Assembly (NCBI GenBank): GCA_022651245.1
Contig: JALCQM010000007.1
Coordinates: 1-64,000 of the forward strand
Direction: 5' to 3'
Source of the DNA: Lactobacillus sp.
GTDB taxonomy: Bacteria > Bacillota > Bacilli > Lactobacillales > Lactobacillaceae
DNA: 64,000 bases
In this document: piece by piece, positions 17,375 through 24,495 of the stretch
How the letters are laid out: each line of letters opens with the position of its first letter
Numbering within the stretch: the stretch's first letter is position 1
Program-made: the position numbers and the translations under genes
The notes under the pieces: model-generated
What the model saw: only the letters and a program-made list of their open reading frames with translations
Databases searched by the model: none
Told to the model about the DNA's origin: nothing

Positions 17375-17550
17375 CGGTTTGCATCATGGATGCAAGCCGC
17401 GGCTTGCATCCATGATGGCCGGTACCATTAAACGTGCGATCAATTGCCACATGGATGAACAGAATTTCTCCATGTGGCCTTTTCTTTTCCGGAAAAAATG
17501 AATGGCCAGCCACGTGGGGATCTCTCTGAACGTGACTGGCCTTTTGATTT
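17375..17550 (+). promoter_or_regulatory. tandem-terminator attenuator 3
   Basis: A (17382-17399) and B (17400-17417) form a perfect 18-bp inverted repeat without spacer. B (CATCCATG-a-TGGC) can instead pair with C (17446-17457). C (17446-17455) pairs with D (17469-17478) followed by a T-rich tail. The second terminator pairs GGCCAG..CACGT (from 17504) with ACGTGACTGGCC (17530-17541), then TTTTG. Confidence 0.82.
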
Positions 17551-17596
17551 GGGCGTGTTGCTAACAAATCAGGCATTTTATCTGGGAGGATATTAC

Positions 17597-18547
17597 ATGA
17601 TGAAGAAGTTATTATTAGGCCTTGGGGCAATCGCAATGTTGGGCTTGGCGGCTTGTGGCAAGCAAGCGGCGGCCAAAGACGACACGGTCAAGGTCGGGAT
17701 CTTGCAATTAATCGACCAAACTGCTTTGACAGATGCGCGCCAGGGATTCACGCAAGAGCTGAAGGCACAAGGGTATAAAGGCGATAAAATCAAAATTGAC
17801 TATGTGAACGCCCAAGGCGATCAGGCGAACTTGAAAACCATGAGTGAGCAACTCAAAAAAGACAAGAACGACGTCAATTTAGCGATCGCGACCCCGGCGG
17901 CACAAGCCTTGCAAAAAGGCGATCCAGAGACGCCGATGGTGTTCACCGCCGTGACCGACCCTAAGGCGGCCGGCTTAGTCGATAACACCAAGGCGCCAGG
18001 GACTAACGCGACTGGGGTAGTGGACATGGTCAACATCGCTTCGCAGATCGCCTACATGCACAAGCTCTTCCCGAAGGCCAAAAACGTGGGGATGTTATAC
18101 AACGCAGCCGAACAAAACTCGATCGTCCAGATCAAGGCGGCTGAAAAGGCCGCTAAGAAGTTGGGCTTGAAGGTCGTCAAGCGCACCGTTGCCTCCACTA
18201 ACGATGTCCAATCGGCGACTGAATCATTAGCCGGACAAGCCGACGTGATCTACGTGCCGACTGACAATACGGTGGCGGCGGCGATGAGCACCGTTGGCAA
18301 AGTTTCCTTGGCTAAAAAGGTGCCGGTGGTCCCTGCGGCTTCGACCATGGTCAAAGATGGTGGGGTGGCCACGATCGGGATTGACTACAAGGATTTAGGC
18401 AAGCAAACGGCCAAGCTCGCGATCAAGATCTTGAAAGGTAAGAAGGTCAAAGACCTCGCCGTTGAAACCCCAGCGAAGGTGACGGTCATCAAGAACCAGA
18501 AGATGATGAAGGCGTTCGCCATCACCGATGCAGACACCAAGCAATAA
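17597..18547 (+). CDS. ABC transporter substrate-binding lipoprotein 3 (predicted phenylalanine-linked)
   Basis: A 316-residue ABC_sub_bind family lipoprotein, lipobox GLAAC (Cys about 20). The true start is ATG 17597 behind GGGAGG; the frame is open for another 41 codons upstream but those overlap the attenuator and lack family similarity. It closely resembles copy 2. Its own leader is Phe-rich, so I infer phenylalanine as the ligand or the co-regulating signal. The permease and ATPase follow at 82 and 2 bases, making this the copy most directly in operon with the transporter. Confidence 0.9.
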   Translation: MMKKLLLGLGAIAMLGLAACGKQAAAKDDTVKVGILQLIDQTALTDARQGFTQELKAQGYKGDKIKIDYVNAQGDQANLKTMSEQLKKDKNDVNLAIATPAAQALQKGDPETPMVFTAVTDPKAAGLVDNTKAPGTNATGVVDMVNIASQIAYMHKLFPKAKNVGMLYNAAEQNSIVQIKAAEKAAKKLGLKVVKRTVASTNDVQSATESLAGQADVIYVPTDNTVAAAMSTVGKVSLAKKVPVVPAASTMVKDGGVATIGIDYKDLGKQTAKLAIKILKGKKVKDLAVETPAKVTVIKNQKMMKAFAITDADTKQ

Positions 18548-18628
18548 TCGGACCTTGGTTGCCTGCAGCAACTGTTTCTCAATCACTGCCCGCTTGTTGC
18601 GGACTGCCAAGAAGGAGTAAATACCAAC

Positions 18629-19528
18629 ATGAGCATCTTAACCTCTAGTGTCTCGCAAGGTTTGTTGTGGTCGATCATGGCGATCGGCGTCTACTTGACC
18701 TTCCGAATTTTGGATATCGCCGATATGACAGCCGAAGGGAGTTTTCCTCTAGGTGCGGCGATCACCGCGCACAGCCTTGTGCACGGCGGCAATCCGATCC
18801 TGGCGACCCTATACGGGTTCTTGGGCGGGGCGTTAGCCGGTTTTGTTTCTGGTTTCTTGCATACCAAGTTGAAGATTCCTGATCTGTTGACCGGGATCTT
18901 GACGATGACCGGGTTGTATTCCGTCAACCTGTTCATCATGGGCCAGGCCAATTTATCCTTGTTGAGCAATATTAAAACGGTATTTACCCTATTTTCGACC
19001 GGCGATTCGACGTTAGACACGATCGCAGTCGGGGCAGTCGTTTTGGCGATCGTGATCATTTTGTTGGTGCTGTACTTTAATACCCAAATGGGCTTGGCGG
19101 CACGCGCGGTCGGGGATAATCAGGCGATGTCTGCAGCCAACGGGATCAATAACGACAACATGAAGATCATCGTCTACATGGTCAGTAACGGTCTGATCGC
19201 GTTATCTGGGAGCTTAATGGCCCAAACCAACGGCTACGCGGATATCTCCATGGGGATCGGGACGTTGGTGATCGCGCTAGCCGCTATCATCATTGCGGAA
19301 ATCTTGTTACGTAACTTGAGTTTTGGCCAGCGCTTATTAACGATCATCGTCGGGGCGATCATCTACCGCTTGATCATTGCCGGCGTCTTGGAACTCGGGG
19401 TCGATCCTAACGCCTTGCGCCTGTTCTACGCCTTGATGTTAGTCGTCTTCTTGTCCTTACCATTGATCCAAAAAGAATTCAAAGTGATCAAGGCACGGCG
19501 CGAAAATAAACAGCGGATGGGGGATTAA
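18629..19528 (+). CDS. ABC transporter permease for the aromatic uptake system
   Basis: A 299-residue membrane protein with about eight to nine hydrophobic segments, of the branched-chain/TrpY-like permease group that partners ABC_sub_bind proteins. The N-terminal GLLWSIMAIGVYLTFRILDI and DMTAEGSF segments and the cytoplasmic GLAARAVGDNQAMSAANGI coupling loop (about 150-170) are characteristic. ATG 18629 follows AAGGAG. The single permease gene must serve all three binding proteins in the locus, presumably as a homodimer. The stop is two bases before the ATPase start. Confidence 0.9.
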   Translation: MSILTSSVSQGLLWSIMAIGVYLTFRILDIADMTAEGSFPLGAAITAHSLVHGGNPILATLYGFLGGALAGFVSGFLHTKLKIPDLLTGILTMTGLYSVNLFIMGQANLSLLSNIKTVFTLFSTGDSTLDTIAVGAVVLAIVIILLVLYFNTQMGLAARAVGDNQAMSAANGINNDNMKIIVYMVSNGLIALSGSLMAQTNGYADISMGIGTLVIALAAIIIAEILLRNLSFGQRLLTIIVGAIIYRLIIAGVLELGVDPNALRLFYALMLVVFLSLPLIQKEFKVIKARRENKQRMGD

Positions 19529-19530
19529 TC

Positions 19531-20334
19531 ATGCCAGCTTTAGAAGTTAAAGATCTACATCAATATTTTGCCCAAGGCACGGTCAACGAAAACCATGCGC
19601 TCAAAGGCATCGACTTGACCCTTGAAGAAGGCGATTTTGTCGCGATTATCGGTGGTAACGGTGCGGGGAAATCAACCTTGCTAAACTCAGTAGCCGGTTC
19701 CTTACCCGTCACGCATGGGCAAGTGAAGATCGCAGGCAAAGATGTGACCTATCAAAGCGTCGCCAAGCGCGCTAAGCTGATTTCCCGCGTTTTCCAGGAT
19801 CCGTTGTCAGGGACTGCGCCGATGCTGACGGTGGAAGAAAACCTCAGCCTGGCGATGCAGCGCGGCACGTGGCGGAATTTCTGGAGTGCCGGGGTGCGCA
19901 AGTCCGATCGCCAGTTATTCCAAGAAAAGCTGGCCAGCCTCAACTTGGGTCTGGAAAGTCGTTTGACCACCGAAATCGGGTTGCTGTCTGGGGGCCAACG
20001 CCAAGCCATCACCTTGTTGATGGCGACCTTGAAAGCGCCGGAACTCTTGTTATTAGATGAACACACGGCGGCGTTAGACCCGCAAACTAGCGCGACTGTC
20101 ATGCAACTGACGGAACAACTGGTTGCGGCGCAGAAGATCACGACCTTGATGATCACGCATGATATGCAAGATGCCTTGCGTTATGGCAACCGGCTCATCA
20201 TGCTCGATCACGGGCAGATCGCGGTCGACATTCGTCAAGACCAAAAACAAGGGCTGACCGTCCCTGATCTCTTACGTTTGTTCAAAGAACAAAGCGGCAA
20301 GGAACTCAACGATGATGCGGTATTGCTCAGCTAA
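19531..20334 (+). CDS. ABC transporter ATPase for the aromatic uptake system
   Basis: A 267-residue cytoplasmic ATPase. Walker A GGNGAGKST (about 42-50), signature LSGGQRQ (about 152) and Walker B LLLLDEH (about 172-178) with the H-loop in MITHDMQ are complete. Walker B ends in DEH rather than DEP, as in the TrpZ-like relatives. It starts two bases after the permease stop, so translation is likely coupled. A terminator follows, closing the transcription unit. Confidence 0.92.
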   Translation: MPALEVKDLHQYFAQGTVNENHALKGIDLTLEEGDFVAIIGGNGAGKSTLLNSVAGSLPVTHGQVKIAGKDVTYQSVAKRAKLISRVFQDPLSGTAPMLTVEENLSLAMQRGTWRNFWSAGVRKSDRQLFQEKLASLNLGLESRLTTEIGLLSGGQRQAITLLMATLKAPELLLLDEHTAALDPQTSATVMQLTEQLVAAQKITTLMITHDMQDALRYGNRLIMLDHGQIAVDIRQDQKQGLTVPDLLRLFKEQSGKELNDDAVLLS

Positions 20335-20349
20335 ACTGATTTGAAAAGC

Positions 20350-20396
20350 GCCTCCTGACTGCGATTCGGTGAATTGTCGTCGGGAGGCTTCTTTTT
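20350..20396 (+). terminator. terminator after the ABC operon
   Basis: GCCTCCTGAC pairs with GTCGGGAGGC (one mismatch), with an inner CGATT/AATTG pairing, followed by TTCTTTTT. Confidence 0.8.
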
Positions 20397-20453
20397 GCTA
20401 TCGCTCTAGGCGCTAGTGTGATAGGCTAGGGCTTATGAAAGGAGGGTGAAGAC

Positions 20454-20672
20454 ATGACTTTTGAAGCAATTTTACCTCAGCTTAAGACTGGGGCTAAAGC
20501 GGTGCGTCGTGGCTGGAATGGTGGCGAAGAATTCATCACGTTGGTTGATGGTCAAAATTACGACGGTATTCCAGTGACTCCGTATTTTTTGATCAAGGTT
20601 CAAGGTGAAGGCTTCAGTGTCTGGGAGCCGACCGGGTGTGATGCGTTGGCGACCGATTGGCAAGCCGTATGA
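20454..20672 (+). CDS. DUF2829 (Tad2-like) small protein
   Basis: A 72-residue protein with the DUF2829 pattern: an N-terminal FEAILPQLKTG.AVRRGWNG, a central strand region ending in TPYFLIK, and the family C-terminus TGCDALATDW. DUF2829 is the family that includes the phage protein Tad2, which sequesters the cyclic ADP-ribose signal of Thoeris defence. Chromosomal members are common in lactobacilli and their function is unknown. ATG 20454 follows GAAAGGAGG, and the stop overlaps the ATG of the next SDR gene (ATGA), so the two are translationally coupled. I see no other phage genes nearby. A role in anti-defence here is not shown. Confidence 0.8.
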   Translation: MTFEAILPQLKTGAKAVRRGWNGGEEFITLVDGQNYDGIPVTPYFLIKVQGEGFSVWEPTGCDALATDWQAV

Positions 20673-21376
20673 GCCAGTTTACGGGTCAAAGAGTCGCGGT
20701 GACCGGCGCCGCTAGCGGTATTGGCTTGGCCCAAGCGACCGCCTTTGTGGCCGCTGGCGCGCAGGTCTTGGCCGTAGATCAAACGCCGCTCACGACCGCT
20801 GGTGTGCGCCCTTTGCAAGCAGATGTGACGGCACCTGCAACGGCTGAGTTGATTGCTGACTTCGCACCCACGATCGTCTGTAATACGGCAGGGGTGTTAG
20901 ATGGCTACCACACGGTCCAGGAAACAAGTCTGGCGGAGTGGGATCAGATCATCGCGGTTGACCTCACCAGCCAGTTTCGCGTGATTAAGGCGGTTTTACC
21001 GGCAATGTTGGCGCAAGGCCACGGGGTTTTCGTCAACATGTCGTCAATTGCTGGCCTCGTCGGTGGCGGCGGTGGTATCGCCTACACAGCCGCCAAGCAC
21101 GCGGTGATCGGCATGACGAAGCAGCTGGATCTCGATTATGCGGCGCGAGGAATCCGGGCCAACGCGATCGCCCCTGGGGCGATCGACACGCCAATGAATG
21201 CTGCTGATTTTGCCGGTGATGGCCAGATGGCGCATTGGGTCGCCGAACAGACCCCGGCTAAGCGCTGGGCTAAGCCCGAAGAGGTGGCAGCGCTGACCCT
21301 GTTTTTAGCCAGCCCTGCGGCGGATTATATCCATGGCGCCGTCGTGCCGATCGATGGTGGCTGGTTGGCAAAATAA
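20669..21376 (+). CDS. short-chain dehydrogenase/reductase (FabG-like)
   Basis: A 235-residue classical SDR using NAD(P)H. TGAASGIG binds the cofactor (about 13-20), NTAG is present in the fourth strand, the catalytic Ser lies in NMSSIAG and the catalytic pair is YTAAK (about 140-144). It ends with the FabG-type IDGGW. An Asp at the end of strand 2 (VLAVDQ) favours NAD over NADP. The ATG at 20669 overlaps the upstream stop by four bases, which fixes the start. Not part of a fatty-acid synthesis cluster, so the substrate is probably another alcohol or ketone. Confidence 0.88.
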   Translation: MSQFTGQRVAVTGAASGIGLAQATAFVAAGAQVLAVDQTPLTTAGVRPLQADVTAPATAELIADFAPTIVCNTAGVLDGYHTVQETSLAEWDQIIAVDLTSQFRVIKAVLPAMLAQGHGVFVNMSSIAGLVGGGGGIAYTAAKHAVIGMTKQLDLDYAARGIRANAIAPGAIDTPMNAADFAGDGQMAHWVAEQTPAKRWAKPEEVAALTLFLASPAADYIHGAVVPIDGGWLAK

Positions 21377-21411
21377 CGTTATTAGAACGAGCTGGATCAG
21401 GCATCCGCTCA

Positions 21412-21472
21412 CTGCGACACTTATGATCCTTTGGTCGCAGTTATCACTAACCGTTTTGGTTATAAAGGAGAA
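21412..21472 (+). promoter_or_regulatory. preQ1-II (COG4708) riboswitch controlling queT
   Basis: Stem CTGCGAC (21412-21418)/GTCGCAG (21434-21440) carries a loop with the conserved CTTA and TCCTTT. A second small hairpin AACC/GGTT (21449-21460) follows, then AAAGGAG. The loop TCCTTT (21427-21432) can pair with AAAGGA (21464-21469), which is the ribosome binding site of queT. This matches the pseudoknot layout of preQ1-II switches and predicts translational repression by preQ1. Confidence 0.87.
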
Positions 21473-21477
21473 CAAAT

Positions 21478-21975
21478 ATGCAAACAACGACAACACGCAG
21501 TTCCTGGTTACACCTAACGCAAATCGCGATCATTGCCGGTATTTACGTGGTTTTGACGGTGGTTTTCGCGCCGCTATCTTACGGGGTGGTACAAGTTAGG
21601 TTTTCGGAGATGTTGAATTACCTCGCTTTGTTTAAAAAGCGCTATCTCTGGGCCGTGACACTGGGTGTTTTGATTGCGAATTGCTTTAGCCCGACTTGGT
21701 TGATCGATGTGCCAGTGGGGACGATCGGCACGCTGATTTTCTTGTGGTTGAGTCGGTGGTTAGCCAAGAAGACCCAGCGGCGGTGGCTGAAGTTCCTGAT
21801 CATGGGCACCTTGTTCACGGTGTCGATGTTTACGGTCGCTGGTCAGTTGGCGATCGTGAATCACCTGCCATTTTGGGCGAGTTATGCGTCGATCGCTTTA
21901 GGCGAGGCGCTTTCGATGGCGATCGGGGCCGTGTTGATGCGCGCCGTGGTCGCGATCTTACCGTTAGATAAGTGA
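21478..21975 (+). CDS. queT: QueT-family queuosine precursor transporter
   Basis: A 165-residue membrane protein of the QueT (COG4708) family, the S component of an ECF-type importer for queuosine precursors such as preQ1. About five to six hydrophobic segments; the family segment FAPLSYGVVQVRFSEML (about 31-47) and NCFSPTWLIDVPVGTIGTL (about 67-85) are clear. The preQ1-II switch at its ribosome binding site confirms the substrate class. No queuosine synthesis genes are adjacent, so salvage is likely. The gene is closed by a strong terminator. Confidence 0.93.
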   Translation: MQTTTTRSSWLHLTQIAIIAGIYVVLTVVFAPLSYGVVQVRFSEMLNYLALFKKRYLWAVTLGVLIANCFSPTWLIDVPVGTIGTLIFLWLSRWLAKKTQRRWLKFLIMGTLFTVSMFTVAGQLAIVNHLPFWASYASIALGEALSMAIGAVLMRAVVAILPLDK

Positions 21976-22003
21976 GTCGCAAAACTGAAACAGTACGCTA
22001 AGT

Positions 22004-22055
22004 GTCCTCATAGCACGATTTTGTTCCTGATAATCGTGGTGTGAGGACTTTTTTT
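22004..22055 (+). terminator. terminator after queT
   Basis: GTCCTCA/TGAGGAC outer stem and CACGATT/AATCGTG inner stem, followed by seven T residues. Confidence 0.88.
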
Positions 22056-22063
22056 GTGAAAGT

Positions 22064-22090
22064 TTAGCACTCGTGTTGACAGAGTGCTAA
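22064..22090 (+). promoter_or_regulatory. CIRCE element (HrcA operator)
   Basis: TTAGCACTC-N9-GAGTGCTAA, a perfect match to CIRCE. The nine-base spacer contains the -35 hexamer of the clpL promoter, so HrcA would occlude polymerase. Confidence 0.95.
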
Positions 22091-22104
22091 ATAGATGCGA
22101 TAAT
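22076..22104 (+). promoter_or_regulatory. clpL promoter
   Basis: TTGACA (22076-22081), 17 bases, GATAAT (22099-22104). The -35 lies inside CIRCE. Confidence 0.8.
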
Positions 22105-22123
22105 ATATTATGTAAACAAGAAG

Positions 22124-22180
22124 ACCGTAGCGGTCCGACTATAATTAGGAGGCACCGCTACGGGTCAGCGGTGCTTTTTT
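22124..22180 (+). promoter_or_regulatory. terminator/antiterminator in the clpL 5' leader
   Basis: CCGTAGCGGT (22125-22134) is perfectly complementary to ACCGCTACGG (22154-22163). The latter overlaps GCACCGCT (22152-22159), which pairs with AGCGGTGC (22167-22174) to form a terminator hairpin followed by six T residues. The two stems exclude each other. No leader peptide is visible between promoter and hairpin. Confidence 0.72.
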
Positions 22181-22231
22181 AGTGCCGTCACCAGAGGCTC
22201 ACGTCTGTTGGGCGTGTTAGGAGGTAAGACA

Positions 22232-24307
22232 ATGGCAAATTTCAATGACCCATTTTTCAATAACGGGATGGATGATTTCTTTGATCAATTGATGCGGCAC
22301 ATGGATGGCAATGGCCAGCGGCGGTACGTCGTGAATGGTCATGAGTTGACGCCTGAAGAAGTCGCACAGCTACAGGCGCAATCAGGGCACGAGATTCCGG
22401 TCGCGACTAAGACGCCAAAGCAAGAAAGTATTTTAGATAAATTAGGCCGCAACTTGACCCAGGCGGCTAAAGATGGCCTGTTGGACCCGGTGATCGGCCG
22501 GGATGAAGAGATCCAAGAAACGGCAGAAGTCCTCAGCCGGCGGATCAAGAATAATCCCATTCTCGTTGGTGACGCTGGGGTCGGCAAGACGGCGATCGTC
22601 GAAGGCTTGGCCCAAGCAATCGTCGCAGGCAATGTGCCCGAAGCGTTGCGTGATCAGCAGATCTATTCTATCGACTTAGCCAACTTGGAAGCAGGCACGC
22701 AGTATCGTGGCGCCTTCGAGCAAAACATCCAAGAGCTCGTTTCCGCAGTCCAAAAAGCGGGCAACGTGATTTTATTCTTCGATGAGATCCACCAGATCTT
22801 AGGTGCTGGCGCGACAGGGGAAGGCGGCAGCAAGGGCCTTGCAGATATCATTAAGCCCGCCTTGTCGCGTGGCGATCTGACCGTAATCGGGGCCACCACG
22901 CAAGATGAATACCGTAACACGATCATGAAAGATACCGCGCTGGCGCGGCGCTTCAATGCTGTCACGGTGAATGAGCCGACGCCGGCCACCACGTTGCAGA
23001 TCCTCCAAGGGCTGCGTAAGCTCTATGAGAACCATCATCACGTCACCTTGCCGGATGCCGTACTGCAAGCTTGTGTGGACTATTCGGTGCAGTATCTCCC
23101 GCAGCGGACGTTGCCCGATAAGGCGATCGACTTGTTAGATATGACCGCGGCCCATTTAGCCGCGAAACATCCGGTGGTTGATAAGGTCGCGTTGGAGAAA
23201 CAGATCAAAGACCTCACCAGCCAAAAGGAAGCGGCGGCCAAGGCAGAAGACTTTGAGAAAGCAGCGCAACTCAAGCAAGCTGTAGCAGACGCGCAACAGC
23301 AACTGGCGAAAAATCCTAATGAGCAGCCGGTGACCGCGACCCCAAATGACGTCGCCCAAGCCGTTGAACGCCTGACCGGGATCCCGGTGGCCCAACTTGG
23401 GGCCAACGATATCCAGCGGCTGCAAGGTATCGGCAAGCGGTTGCGGGGAAAGGTGATCGGCCAAGATGAAGCCGTCAACTTGGTGGCCCGCGCGATTCGG
23501 CGTAACCGGGCAGGCTTTGATGAAGGCGACCGGCCAATTGGGAGTTTCTTGTTCGTTGGTCCAACCGGTGTCGGCAAGACCGAATTGGCCAAGCAACTGG
23601 CCTTAGACATGTTTGGCAATAAGGAAGCGATCATTCGCCTGGACATGTCTGAATATAGCGATCGCACAGCTGTCTCCAAGTTGATTGGCACCAGCGCCGG
23701 CTATGTCGGCTACGAAGACAACGGCAATACGTTGACCGAAAAGGTTCGTCGTAACCCGTACGCGATCGTTTTACTCGATGAAATCGAAAAGGCTGATCCG
23801 CAAGTCTTGACCTTGCTATTGCAAGTCCTAGACGATGGGCGCTTGACCGATGGGCAAGGCAATGTCGTGAACTTCAAGAATACGATCATTATCGCCACGT
23901 CTAATGCTGGGTTTGGTAATGAGGCGCTGACTGGCCAAAAGGCGCAAGACACGGATCTGAAGACCAAGATCGCGCCGTTCTTCCGTCCAGAATTTCTCAA
24001 TCGGTTTGACGGGATCGTTGAATTCTCACATTTGACCAAAACTGACTTGGGCAAAATTGTGGACCTGATGTTAGCCGCAGTCCAAACGACCTTGGCCAAG
24101 AAAGGCATCACTTTGGCGGTAACGCCTGCCGCGAAGCAGTGGTTGATCACCCAAGGGTATGATGAAGCGATGGGCGCTCGGCCACTGCGCCGCGTGATCG
24201 AACAAGCGATCCGCGACCAGGTCACCGACTTCTACCTGGATCACCAAGACGTAAAGGCGTTGAAGGCCGATGTCAGCGATGGCCACATCGTGATTGCAGC
24301 CGCTTAA
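22232..24307 (+). CDS. clpL: ClpL-type AAA+ chaperone ATPase
   Basis: A 691-residue Clp/Hsp100 ATPase lacking the large N-terminal domain of ClpB/ClpC, as is typical of ClpL, a stress chaperone of Gram-positive bacteria. The N-terminus is the Asn/Phe-rich [20 protein letters not shown]1 has GDAGVGKTA (about 111), a short coiled-coil middle region follows near 320-375, and NBD2 has GPTGVGKTE (about 443) and LLDEIEKA. There is no ClpP-binding loop I can point to. The ATG at 22232 follows TAGGAGG; the frame extends upstream but without a ribosome site. CIRCE indicates heat-shock control by HrcA, plus possible attenuation in the leader. Confidence 0.92.
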   Translation: MANFNDPFFNNGMDDFFDQLMRHMDGNGQRRYVVNGHELTPEEVAQLQAQSGHEIPVATKTPKQESILDKLGRNLTQAAKDGLLDPVIGRDEEIQETAEVLSRRIKNNPILVGDAGVGKTAIVEGLAQAIVAGNVPEALRDQQIYSIDLANLEAGTQYRGAFEQNIQELVSAVQKAGNVILFFDEIHQILGAGATGEGGSKGLADIIKPALSRGDLTVIGATTQDEYRNTIMKDTALARRFNAVTVNEPTPATTLQILQGLRKLYENHHHVTLPDAVLQACVDYSVQYLPQRTLPDKAIDLLDMTAAHLAAKHPVVDKVALEKQIKDLTSQKEAAAKAEDFEKAAQLKQAVADAQQQLAKNPNEQPVTATPNDVAQAVERLTGIPVAQLGANDIQRLQGIGKRLRGKVIGQDEAVNLVARAIRRNRAGFDEGDRPIGSFLFVGPTGVGKTELAKQLALDMFGNKEAIIRLDMSEYSDRTAVSKLIGTSAGYVGYEDNGNTLTEKVRRNPYAIVLLDEIEKADPQVLTLLLQVLDDGRLTDGQGNVVNFKNTIIIATSNAGFGNEALTGQKAQDTDLKTKIAPFFRPEFLNRFDGIVEFSHLTKTDLGKIVDLMLAAVQTTLAKKGITLAVTPAAKQWLITQGYDEAMGARPLRRVIEQAIRDQVTDFYLDHQDVKALKADVSDGHIVIAAA

Positions 24308-24361
24308 AGACTGCCGTCGGACAATCGGTATTTACTGGTTTAGGTCAGTGTTATAGATCGA

Positions 24362-24396
24362 AGAGAAACAGCTTGTGTGAGCTGTTTCTCTTTTTA
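24362..24396 (+). terminator. terminator after clpL
   Basis: AGAGAAACAGCT/AGCTGTTTCTCT perfect 12-bp stem followed by TTTTATTT. Confidence 0.93.
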
Positions 24397-24414
24397 TTTG
24401 GTTAAAATACGGCC

Positions 24415-24428
24415 AGTAAACGTTTTTT
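24415..24428 (+). promoter_or_regulatory. possible cre box upstream of fbp
   Basis: AGTAAACGTTTTTT matches the cre consensus at 12 of 14 positions. It lies about 70 bases before fbp. Weaker than the ppdK site. Confidence 0.45.
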
Positions 24429-24495
24429 TGAATGCGCTTTTATGGTACGATAACCACAGTTTTACAAAATTGGTCTACCTGTATGGAGGGATTCG

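Noticed and set aside
17474-17596. Upstream extension of the third binding protein
   Set aside because: The 41 extra codons overlap the attenuator's second terminator and would place residues before the signal peptide.
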